NCBI GenBank assembly: GCA_022432975.1
Contig: CM039509.1
Location: 11,746,621 to 11,810,620 of the forward strand
DNA from: Begonia masoniana
Taxonomy: Eukaryota > Streptophyta > Magnoliopsida > Cucurbitales > Begoniaceae
Length of the DNA stretch: 64,000 bases
Direction of reading: 5' to 3'
Below are positions 22,304 to 48,240 of this stretch, piece by piece. The position numbers and the translations under genes are program-made. Under the pieces are notes generated by a model. That model saw only the letters and a program-made list of their open reading frames with translations, did no database searches and had not been told where the DNA came from. Positions within the stretch are counted from its first letter, which is position 1; each line of letters begins with the position of its first letter.

Positions 22304-25253
22304 ACAAGAAAGAAAAGAGTGGAAACAAGCAAAACCTGAGAGAAAACCAGAGAGTTCATCCATTTCTAAACAGAATCTCTTTGCAACCAAGAGTGATCTG
22401 AAACAAGCCATTACCAACAAACAACCAATGATCCTTCTCACGTACAAGGAAGATGTTTTGAATACTAACAAGCTTGATTTGTCCATTCCAAGTCTGGTTG
22501 TTTCTCTTTTGCAGGACTTTGAGGACGTATTTCCCGATGAGCTTCCAAAAGGTTTGCCACCCATTCGCGGGATTGAACACAAGATTGACCTTGTACCTGG
22601 AGCCTCCATTCCGAATCGGCCAGCTTATCGCACCAACCCCGAGGAGACAAAGGAGTTACAGCGTCAAGTGGAAGACTTGATGGAGAAGGGATACGTGAGG
22701 GAGAGCATGAGTCCGTGCGCTGTCCCTGTTCTTTTGGTTACTAAGAAGGATGGAACATGGCGAATGTGCACCGATTGTCGCGCCATCAACAATATCACGG
22801 TAAAGTATCGCTTTCCTATTCCTCGTTTAGATGATATGCTTGATGAGTTGCATGGTTCCTGTGTCTTTTCAAAGATTGATCTTAAGAGTGGATACCATCA
22901 AATTAGAATGAATGAAGGTGATGAGTGGAAAATGGAGTTTAAAACAAAACATGGATTGTACGAGTGGATGGTCATGCCATTTGGGCTAACTAATGCACCT
23001 AGTACTTTCATGCGCTTGATGAATCATGTTTTGCGTCCGTTTATTGGAAAATTTGTGGTTGTATACTTTGATGATATTTTAATATATAGTTCCAATTTGC
23101 ATGATCATGTTTCCCATTTGAGAGCAGTTTTGAATGTTCTTAGGAAAGAGAAATTGTACGCTAACTAGGGCAAGTGCACCTTTTGCACCGATCAGCTTGT
23201 TTTTCTTGGTTTTATTGTTAGCGCGCAGGGAATCCAAGTTGACAATGAGAAGGTTTGCGCAATTCAAGAATGGCCAACTCCGACGACTGTTGGACAAGTG
23301 CGAAGTTTTCATGGACTTGCTAGCTTCTACCGGCGATTCGTGAAGGACTTTAGCACCGAAGCCGCACCGCTCACCGACGTGATGAAGAAGAACGTTCCAT
23401 TCAAGTGGGGCGAGGCACAAGAGGAGGCATTTACGATTCTGAAATATAAACTTTCGCATGCCCCTTTACTTGCTTTACCTAACTTTGATAAAATGTTTGA
23501 GGTTGAGTGTGATGCTTCAGGTGTAGGGATTGGCGCTGTTTTAATGCAGGAACGAAGACCAATTGCATACTTCAGTGAGAAGCTAAGTGGCGCAACGCTC
23601 AACTAGCCGACGTACGACAAGGAGCTCTACGCCGTAGTTCGTGCCCTCGAGATGTGGCAACACTACCTTATGCCAAAAGAGTTTGTGATCCGCACCGATC
23701 ATGAAACCTTGAAGCATTTCAAGAGCCAACACAAGCTGAATAAACGCCATGGTCACTGGTCTGAATTCTTGGAGCCATTCCCATACGTCATCCAATACAA
23801 GAAAGGTAAGGAGAATGTGGTTGCTGATGCACTTTCTCGCAGGTATGTTTTAATATCAACCTTAGATGCTAAATTACTTGGATTCGAACATATCAAGGAG
23901 CTTTACATTGATGATGTTGATTTTGGAGAGAGTTATAGGTTGTGTGAGAAATCTGGGTTTGGGAAGTTCTTTAGGCATAACGAGTACCTATTTAGGGAAG
24001 GTAAATTGTGTGTTCCCAACTGTTCTTTGCGTGATTTATTGATTAGGGAATCCCATGGGGGAGGGTTGATGGGGCATTTTGGGGTAGCAAAAACTCTAGG
24101 AATCCTACAAGAACATTTCAATTGGCCCCACATTAAACGTGATGTTGAAAGAATAGTTGGTAGGTGTCTTACGTGTAAGCAAGCTAAATCGAGAGTACAA
24201 CCAAACGGGCTTTACACATCTCTGCCTATTCCTAGTTCACCTTGGATTGACATTTCGATGGACTTTGTGTTAGGGTTACCTAGGACTAAGCGTGGTAAGG
24301 ATTCGATTTTTGTGGTTGTAGATTGTTTTTCTAAGATGGCTCATTTTATTCCTTGTCATAAAACTGATGATGCCTCTAATGTTGCTGAATTGTTCTTTCG
24401 AGAGATAGTACGGTTACATGGGATGCCGAGGACAATAGTTTCAGATCGCGATGCTAAGTTTTTAAGTTACTTTTGGAAGACTTTGTGGGGAAAATTAGGA
24501 ACAAAACTTTTGTTTTCAACTACTTGTCATCCCCAAACTGATGGTCAAACTGAGGTAGTGAATAGGACTTTATCGACATTGTTGAGGGCAGTCATTAGCA
24601 AAAACATTAAGTCATGGGAGGAATATTTGCCACATGTTGAGTTTGCCTACAACCGTTCAATTCATTCAGCCACTAAATATTCACCATTTGAGATTGTTTA
24701 TGGTTTTAATCCGATAACTCCATTGGATTTATCACCTTTACCTGTTTCTGAACAAGTGAATTTAGATGGCGAGAAGAAGGCAAAAGTCGTGAAACAACTC
24801 CACGAGCGAGCTCGACAAAACATTGAGCAGAGAACAAATCAATACATCAAGAATGCCAACAAGGGTCGACGTCAACTCATTTTTGAACCCGGAGATTGGG
24901 TTTGGTTGCATATGCGCAAAGAGAGATTCCCCGCACAACAGCGTTCTAAATTGCTTTCTCGTGGTGATGGACCATTCCAAGTGCTTGAGCGAATTAACAA
25001 CAACGCCTACAAGCTTGATTTACCTGGTGAGTACAATGTAAGTGCAACGTTTAATGTTTCTGACTTGAGTCCTTTTGATGCAGATTTCGATTTGAGGACA
25101 AATCATTTTCAAGAGGGAGGGAATGATGAGGACCTCAAGACGGATACATTATAAGTGGATGGACCAATAACGAGAGCAAAGGCAAAGCAGATCAAGGACC
25201 AAATGAGCAATTTGGTTCGTCAAATCTTACCTCAAGAAGGAAATTGCGTTTGA
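22269..25253 (+). pseudogene. pol: Family A pol (RT, RNase H, integrase), broken, running into the 3' LTR
   Basis: The open frame begins near 22269 with no ATG, as expected of an internal polyprotein part. RT carries [31 protein letters not shown] and the catalytic [10 protein letters not shown]. RNase H shows [23 protein letters not shown] and ADALSRR. Integrase follows, with an HHCC zinc region ([10 protein letters not shown] to CLTCKQAK) and catalytic core ([32 protein letters not shown]). Downstream comes [17 protein letters not shown]. In-frame TAG codons interrupt it at 23166-23168 (after LYAN) and 23604-23606 (before PTYDKE). The frame crosses into the 3' LTR at 25124 and stops at TAA 25152-25154. 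In the 5' LTR that codon is CAA and the frame would go on to TGA at 25251-25253. Confidence 0.9.
25111..25123 (+). other. Polypurine tract
   Basis: AAGAGGGAGGGAA lies immediately upstream of the 3' LTR start TGATGAGG. This is where the plus-strand primer sits in LTR elements. It is also coding, lying inside the pol frame (QEGGN). Confidence 0.88.
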
Positions 25254-25800
25254 AAGCAAGAACCAGAGATTGTTCTCTTAATCCAAGCTGTTTTGGGATG
25301 AAGTTTACTTCATTTTCGTTTTGTTTATTTAGTTACTTCTAGATTATCGTTTTTCGGGTTTAAAAAGTACTTGTTGTCAATCGAGTCATAAGTCATTTTA
25401 TTTAGTAATTGTTGTCTTTTTAATTAAAAGTTTGAAGGGCAGATTAGTAATTTGCTCTTAAAGAAAACCCTAGAAACCCTAGCATGAAGGGGTGTTTCAT
25501 GCCTATAAATTCATTCTTAGATGAATAAAAGAAAATCAGGTTTTATCTAATTGTGAGAGAATTTCTCTTAGTTTCTTGAAGAAACTCCGAACTTATCAAG
25601 GTTCTCCTTGTGGCGTTCAAAATCTGACTTATCAAACTGAACAGACATATTCGTTTGTGGCGTCCTCCTTATTCCAAGGTTTGAATCTGTATAGATTTCG
25701 GGTCAAGGATTTCCTTTTCGAACTTGTAGATTCTGGGTTAGCGACGACGCCAATATTTTGATAGTGGGTCACCGTCACATCGTTGGCGTGGTTCGCATCA
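25124..25800 (+). repeat. 3' LTR of family A element
   Basis: It is the same LTR as 18623-19274, ending GCATCA at 25800, with TATA box TATAAAT at 25504-25510. It keeps a 24-bp segment near 25576 that the 5' LTR has lost. The first 130 bases encode the pol C-terminus. TTACT, the target duplication, follows at 25801-25805. Confidence 0.93.
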
Positions 25801-25899
25801 TTACTTGTGGTTAGAACCTAAGTTATCCATTTCACATTCAAGGTTTTAACTTGAAGTGATAAGAACGACGAGTATTGAGGACCCAACAACCTTCATGGA
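25801..25899 (+). repeat. Satellite fragment between element A and solo LTR
   Basis: About half a forward monomer, from TTACTTGTGG to CTTCATGGA. It continues the monomer interrupted at 18622 and ends at the next insertion, whose target duplication ATGGA is 25895-25899. Confidence 0.95.
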
Positions 25900-26617
25900 T
25901 GATGCGAACCACGCCAACGATGTGACGGTGACCCACGATCAAAATATTGGCGTCGTCGCTAACCCAGAATCTACAAGTTCGAAAAGGAAATCCTTAACCC
26001 GAAATCTATACAGATCCGAACCTTGGAATGAGGAGGACGCCACAAATGAATATGCCTGTACGTTTGATAAGTAAGATTTTGAACGCCACAAGGAGAACCT
26101 TGATAAGTTCGGAGTTTCTTCAAGAAACTAAGAGAAATTCTCTCACAATTAGATAAAACCTGATCTTCTTTTCATTCATCTAAGAATCAATTTATAGGCA
26201 TGAAACACCGCATCATGCTAGGGTTATTAGAGCTTCCTTTAAGAATAAAATTACTAATCTGCCCTTCTAACTCTTAATTAAAATAATAACAATTACTAAA
26301 ATAACGACAACTTAAGAAAAATGACATATGACTCGACATACGACAAGTACTTTTTAAAGCCTAAAACTACAATTGAAGTAACTAAATAAATAAAACGACA
26401 ATGACATAAACATCATCCCAAAACAGCTTGGATTATGAGAACAAGTTATGGTTCTTGGTTCGAAACGCAAATTCCTTCTTGAGGTTGGATCTGATGGACC
26501 AAATTGCTCATTTGCTCCTTTATCCGCTTCGCCTTTGCTTTCTTTATTGGTTCAGCCGTATCTTCAATTGGATCCTTATTCTTGGGCTTTGACTTGGTCT
26601 GAACTTGGATCACATCA
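25900..26617 (-). mobile_element. Solo LTR of family A, reversed
   Basis: Read on the minus strand it starts TGATGTGATC and ends GGTTCGCATCA, and it aligns with both family A LTRs throughout, including the TATA-box region and the 24-bp segment missing from 18623-19274. It is flanked by ATGGA at 25895-25899 and 26618-26622, and the satellite resumes in register. With no internal region, unequal LTR recombination is the usual explanation. From its second base the minus strand holds an open frame with KKAKAKRIKEQMSNLV, the counterpart of the pol tail in the other LTRs. It is more diverged than they are from each other. Confidence 0.93.
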
Positions 26618-28622
26618 ATGGACGCATAACTAAGACTTAGTAATGCGCTTGATGAAGCATTAGAAATTTCACTTTAATCGATTTGTTCCAAAAGAGTTGA
26701 TCGTATCAAGCAAATGAGGTTGAGTGTTACATTACTTGTGGTAAGAAACTAAGTTATCCATTTGACATACAAGGTTTTAACTTGAAGTGATGAGAACGAC
26801 GTGTATTAAAGACCCAACAACCATCACGGACGCGTAACTAAGACTTAGTAATGCGCTTGATGAAGCATTTGAAATTTCACTTTAATCGATTTGTTCCAAA
26901 AGAGTTGATCGTATCAAGCAAATGAGATTGAGTGTTACATTACTTGTGGTTAGAACCTAAGTTATCCATTTCACATTCAAGCTTTTAACTTGAAGTGATG
27001 AGAACGATGTGTATTGAGGACCCAACAACCTTCATGGACGCGTAATTAAGACTTAGTAATGCGCTTAATGAAGCATAAGAAACTTCACTTCAATCGATTT
27101 GTTCCGAAAGAGTTGATCGTATCAAGCAAATGAGGTTGTGTGTTACATGACTTGCGTTTAGAACCTAAGTTATCCATTTCACATTCAAGGTTTTAACATG
27201 AAGTGATGAGAACGACTTGTATTGAGGACCAAACAACCTTCATGGATGCGTAATTAAGACTTAGTAATGCGTTTGATGAAGCATAAGAAACTTCACTTCT
27301 ATCGATTTGTTCCAAAAGTGTTTGATCGTAGGAAGCAAATGAGGTTGAGTCTACATGACTTGTGGTTAGAATCTACAGTTATCTATTTCACATGTAAAGT
27401 TTACTTGAAGTGATGAGAACGACGTGTATTGACGACCCAACACCTTCATGGACGCGTAACTAAGACTTAGTAATGCGCTTGATGAAGCATTAGAAACTTC
27501 ACTATAATACGATTTGTTCCAAAGAGTTGAACGTATCAAGCAAATGAGGTTGAGTGTTACATGACTTGTGGTTTGAACCTAAGTTACCATTTCACATTCA
27601 AGGACATGACTTGTGGTTAGAATCTAAGTTATCTATTTCACATGTAAAGTTTTAACTTGAAGTGATGAGAACGACGTGTATTGACGACCCAACAACCTTC
27701 ATGGACGCGTAACTAAGACTTAGTAATGCGCTTGATGAAGCATTAGAAACTTCACTATAATCGATTTGTTCCAAAAGAGTTGAACGTATCAAGCAAATGA
27801 GGTTGAGTGTTACATGACTTGTGGTTTGAACCTAAGTTATCCATTTCACATTCAAGGTTTTAACTTGAAGTGATGAGAACGACGTGTGTTGTGGACCCAA
27901 CAACCTTCAGGGACGCGAAACTAAGACTTAGTAATGCGCTTGATGAAGCATTAGAAACTTCACTTCAATCGATTTGTTCCAAAAAAGTTGAACGTATCAA
28001 GCAAATGAGGTTGAGTGTTACATGACTTGTGGTTAGAACCTAAGTTATCCATTTCACATTCAAGGTTTTAACTTGAAGTGATGAGAACGACGTGTATTGA
28101 GGACCCAACAACCTTCATGGACGCATAACTAAGACTTAGTAATGCGCTTGATGAAGCATTTGAAATTTCACTTCAATCGATTTTTTCCAAAAGAGTTGAA
28201 CGTATCAAGCAAATGAGGTTGATTGTTACAAGACTTGTGGTTAGAACCTAAGTTATCCATTTCAAATTCAAGGATTTAACTTGAGGTGATGAGAACGACG
28301 TGTATTGAGGACCCAACTACCTTCATGGACGCGAAACTAAGACTTAGTAATGCGCTTGATAAAGCATTAGAAACTTCACTTCTATCGTATGAAGCAAATG
28401 AGGTTGAGTCTTACATGACTTGTGGTTAGAACCTAAGTTATCTATTTCACATGTAAAGTTGTAACTTGAAATGATGAGAACGACATGTATTGAGGACCCA
28501 ACTACGTTCATGGACGCGTAATTAAGACTTAGTAATGCGCTTAATGAAGCATAAGAAACTTCACTTCAATCGATTTGTTCCAAAAGAGTTGAACGTATCA
28601 AGCAAATGAGGTTGAGTGTTAC
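26618..28622 (+). repeat. 208-bp satellite array, forward, about 9.6 monomers
   Basis: Forward satellite, resuming at the second ATGGA. About 27353-27603 is an indel-rich version of the segment starting at 27604, and the register slips at 27603 (CACATTCAAGG runs straight into ACATGACTTG). A shortened monomer near 28,380 lacks about 45 bp. The block ends at the inversion point. Confidence 0.95.
28619..28622. other. Satellite orientation switch
   Basis: Forward monomer sequence GTTGAGTGTTAC meets reverse monomer sequence TTACTAAGTCTTAA, sharing TTAC. All satellite to the left is forward and all satellite to the right is reverse. No other sequence lies between. Confidence 0.93.
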
Positions 28623-29227
28623 TAAGTCTTAATTATGCGTCCATGAAGGTTGTTGGGTCCTCAATACACGTCGTTCTCATCACTTCAAGTTAAAACCTTG
28701 AATGTGAAATGGATAACTTAGGTTCTAACCACAAGTCATGTAACACTCAACCTCATTTGCTTGATACGTTCGACTCTTTTGGAACAAATCGATTAAAGTG
28801 AAGTTTCTAATGCTTCATCAAGCGCATTACTAAGTCTTAGTTACGTATCCATGAAGGTTGTTGGGTCATCAATACATGTCGTTCTCATCACTTCAAGATT
28901 AAACCTTGAAAGTGAAATGGATATCTTAGGTTCTAACCACAAGTTATGTAACACTCAACTTCATTTGCTTGATAAGTTCAACTCTTTTGGAACAAATCGA
29001 TTGAAGTGAAGTTTCTTATGCTTCATTAAGCGCATTACTAAGTCTTAATTACGCATCCATGAAGGTAGTTGGGTCCTCAATACACGTCGTTCTCATCACT
29101 TCAAGTTAAAACTTTACATGTGAAATAGATAACTTATGTTCTAACCACAAGTCATGTAAGACTCAACCTCATTTGCTTCATACGATCAACACTTTTGGAA
29201 CAAATCGATAGAAGTGAAGTTTCTTAT
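28623..29227 (-). repeat. 208-bp satellite array, reverse, about 3 monomers
   Basis: The same monomer in the opposite orientation, ending GAAGTTTCTTAT where the family B LTR begins. The presumed target duplication would be CTTAT, but the right-hand partner is lost in the T run. Confidence 0.95.
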
Positions 29228-30093
29228 TGATGTAGTCAAAGGAGCAACTAAGGACAATCAATAAGCAATAGGGAGCCAAGATCCATTGATGAATATAGGA
29301 GGACCAATGACGAGATCAAGAACGAAGAAAATAAACAAAAGACTACAAATTTTAATCAAAGACATTCAAGAAAAGGAATCATCACAAAATGTGCAACGAG
29401 CAATAATATTACTAAGTGTTGATGAAGAAGCAAGGACTGGAAAAGAAGCCCAAAACGAAGCCTCAAAAATAAAGACTTCCCACATGGTCACCCAACATGG
29501 CACTACTCTAGCCCAAGAGTTTTTAACTTCAAAGTTCTTACAAGTGCCACACCATTGGGCTAGGCCCACAATCTGAATTAATTGCGAGACTCACGTTACT
29601 TAAACCTAAGTTCCACGGCCACCATCCACTTGCACCACTTTCCAATTTTCCTTCTCTTATTTTTGGAAACATTTCTATTGTCTAATTAGGATATTTTGAT
29701 TATTTCTAATTATGTTATTACCTTATTAGTTTTATCCCTTTACCTATTTAAGGGAGGCTTGTAATAGATTTTAGGCACTTTTTGAATGAATTTGATTTTT
29801 ATTAAGCTTTTGTTTTGAGGTGAGATCCTTATAATTCTCTTCTTGAGTTCTTGGATTAGAACTTGATCTTCTTCAAGTGTATTCTTGAAAAGATCGAACT
29901 TGATAGCTTAGGTTCAACCAACGAGTTTGGTTCGGGTCTAGCTACTTTTTCTGATAACTTTGGTTTCATCGCTATCTATCGATTGGGATCAAGTTCCTTC
30001 TTCTTATTCTTTCGAATCAATAATGGCATTATTCCCTTTGAATTCCGTATTGCGTGTTGGGTCTAAGATCTATAATATCTTAGGTTCATATCA
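29228..30093 (+). repeat. 5' LTR of family B element
   Basis: It runs from TGATGTAGTC to GGTTCATATCA. A TATA-like TATTTAA lies at 29745-29751. From its second base it is read as a pol tail frame with GGPMTRSRTKKINKRLQ, interrupted once by TAA at about 29262. This parallels the coding LTR of family A. The same LTR is found at 1-772, and its last 20 bases recur at 61822-61841. Confidence 0.92.
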
Positions 30094-30095
30094 TT

Positions 30096-30106
30096 TGGTA
30101 TCAGAG
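30096..30106 (+). other. Primer binding site, initiator Met-tRNA
   Basis: TGGTATCAGAG, two bases after the LTR end, is complementary to the 3' end of initiator Met-tRNA. The match weakens after 11 bases (AGAAGG follows). Confidence 0.88.
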
Positions 30107-30924
30107 AGAAGGTTCTTCGATTCAAAGAAGCTATCTTTATCATTCTTGTTATTCTTCTTTTCTTCTCCACAAAACCTTTCGATTATTCTATTTTTCGTTT
30201 TAGTTCAAAAAAAAAAAAATATTAGGAAAAAAAAAAATTCCGAAAATTCAAAAAAAAAAAAAAACTCTCGTTTGTTAATAACGAGAAACTTCTTTTGTAC
30301 TGCCAATCGAGAAAGACATATCTTTGCTTGTCTCGAACCCTAGCATCCAAATCTCAAGTCGGATTTCTATTTCTGCAAGTTTGCCGGGTTTCAAAAAAAA
30401 ATTCGTGAGAATACCTCATTAGTATCGAGGATTCACAACCAGAAACTATTCAAGCTTCTCAAAACGTTATATCCAGAGATCGATTCTAGCAAACACCTTT
30501 AGTGGTTTGACTTTAATCTATTCTCGAAAGTTGGATTTTAAGTTTGAAAGTTTGAAATTTTCACGTTATACTTGTTGGATTACATCTTGATTGGGTTCCA
30601 ACTTTAAGAACCTAAAGAAGAGATTGAGTGGTAAAAGACAAGAGTGTGAGATTATCTTATAAAAGTCAAAATTTCGAGCGAAACACGAGTGAAGTGACAT
30701 TGAACGAGTGTAAACACGTGAGGGAGAGGAGAGGTCCATTTAAATTTCTGCATTTCAATTCAGTTATTTAAATTTCTGTATTTCAATTCAGTCATTTAAA
30801 TTTCCGCATTTCAATTCAGTCATTTAAATTTCCGTATTTCAATTCTGTTATTTAGATTTTTATTTCGCAATTTACCTTTTGAGTTATTTATTGAAAAAAA
30901 AAAAGAAAAGAAAAATTCGGAATC
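30107..30924 (+). other. Family B untranslated leader with 28-bp tandem repeat
   Basis: A non-coding leader with A- and T-rich runs. Between 30737 and 30860 a unit of 28 bp (CATTTAAATTTCTGCATTTC and eight more bases) is repeated four to five times with small changes. The segment before it (30620-30745) contains GAGCGAAACACGAGTG and AACACGTGAGGGAGAGG, which parallels the duplicated segment in the family A leader. This may be a conserved packaging or translation element, but that is inference. Confidence 0.75.
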
Positions 30925-32279
30925 ATGAGCGGAGAGGAGAATGAGATTGATATAAAAATGTTCATGAGGGCCATACACGATCAATACGAGGCTCTTAATC
31001 GAAGGATGGAACGTTTGGAGATACCGTCACCTACCAATCCTCGTGGAAAAAAGTTTGACGACTACTATGACCATGATGAAAAACCATACCGAAAGGAAAG
31101 ATACGATAGGAACGATCGAGAAGATGGAGATCTTAGTGATATCAAGGTTAACATCCCAGCCTTTCAAGGGAAAAGTGATCCCGAAGCCTATTTGGAATGG
31201 GAAAGGAAAGTCGATTCTTTACTCGAGTATCGAAACTACACGGGGAAAAAAAGGTTAGGTTGGTCACAATGGAGTTCACCGATTATGCCAGCATTTGGTG
31301 GGATCAACTAGTCAAAACTCGGAGACAAAACGGAGAAACCCCAATCCGCACATGGGAAAGTGTAAAAACAATTATGAGAAAAAGGTACGTCCCATCATAT
31401 TACTATAGGGATTTGTGTCGGAAACTTCAAGGTCTTACTCAAGGATATAAAAGTGTGGAGGAGTATTATAAAGAAATGGAGATGGCCATGATAAAGGCCG
31501 ATGTTAACGAGGATGGAGAAGCCACAATGGCAAGGTTTGTGGGAGGACTTAATCGAGAGATTGCCGACATAGTAGATTTACAACACTATTTGGACATGGA
31601 GGAATTACTACACAAGGCGATCAAAATCGAACGACAACTAAATGCCAAGAAAAGTGCAAAGGTAAACACAGCGTCAAATAGTTCGTGAAAACCAAATTGG
31701 AAAGGAGAGAAGCCAAACCCGAGGGAGGACCACAAAGGAAAAATCGTCGCTAATAACTTCAACCCACCTAAAGGAAAGAGCGAGGTTCCAACACTAACTC
31801 GGACTAGAGAAGTCAAGTGTTATCGATGCCAAGGAATTGGGCACATTGCATCAAATTGTCCCAATAAGCGTGCAATGGTCTTTTTAGAGAATGGTGATAT
31901 AGAAAGTGTGAGTTCAAGCGATAACGAGATGCCATCACTCGAAGATTGTAGTGATGTAGACGTGGAGGAACCGGTCAAAGGAGATTTATTAGTCACAAGG
32001 AGAGCCTCAAGTGTACAAATTAAGGAGGACGACGACAAAGCCCAAAGGGAAAACATCTTTCATACTGGGTGTCATGTCAACAACAAGGTATGTAGCATGA
32101 TCATCGATAGCGGAAGTTGCACAAACGTGGCTAGTACATTATTTGTCCAAAAGTTAAATTTGCAAACCAAGCGACACCCAAAGCCGTACAAATTGCAATG
32201 GTTAAGCGATTGAGGCGAAATTAAGGTAACAAGACAAGTAAACATCACATTATCAATCGGAAAGTACAAAGATGAGATT
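30925..32279 (+). pseudogene. gag: Family B gag and protease region, broken
   Basis: ATG at 30925 (MSGEENEIDIKMFM) opens the gag frame. A one-base shift occurs at a run of seven A near 31250, where the frame changes to the one carrying EFTDYASIWWDQL. It then passes YYKEMEMAMIKA, RFVGGLNREIAD, the zinc knuckle CYRCQGIGHIASNC near 31820 and the protease active site IIDSGSCTNVAS near 32100. In-frame TGA codons are at 31686-31688 (Trp expected by comparison with family A) and 32211-32213. The shift at a homopolymer could be a sequencing error. The stops look like real substitutions. Confidence 0.87.

Positions 32280-48240
<15,961 letters not shown>

Larger units (their letters stand above)
18623..25800 (+). 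mobile_element. Family A LTR retrotransposon, Ty3/gypsy, CRM-like, complete but defective
   Basis: This 7178-bp element has 5' LTR (652 bp), Met-tRNA primer binding site, leader, gag-protease-RT-RNase H-integrase in the Ty3/gypsy order, polypurine tract and 3' LTR (677 bp). It is flanked by TTACT at 18618-18622 and 25801-25805, and the flanks rejoin into ordinary satellite. By eye the LTRs differ by about 19 substitutions plus a 24-bp deletion in the 5' LTR (the solo LTR at 25900 keeps the 24 bp), near 3% divergence, so the insertion is not recent. Pol motifs ([21 protein letters not shown]) resemble the CRM branch of chromoviruses, assigned from memory without a tree. Several nonsense codons and one frameshift disable it. 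Confidence 0.93.
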
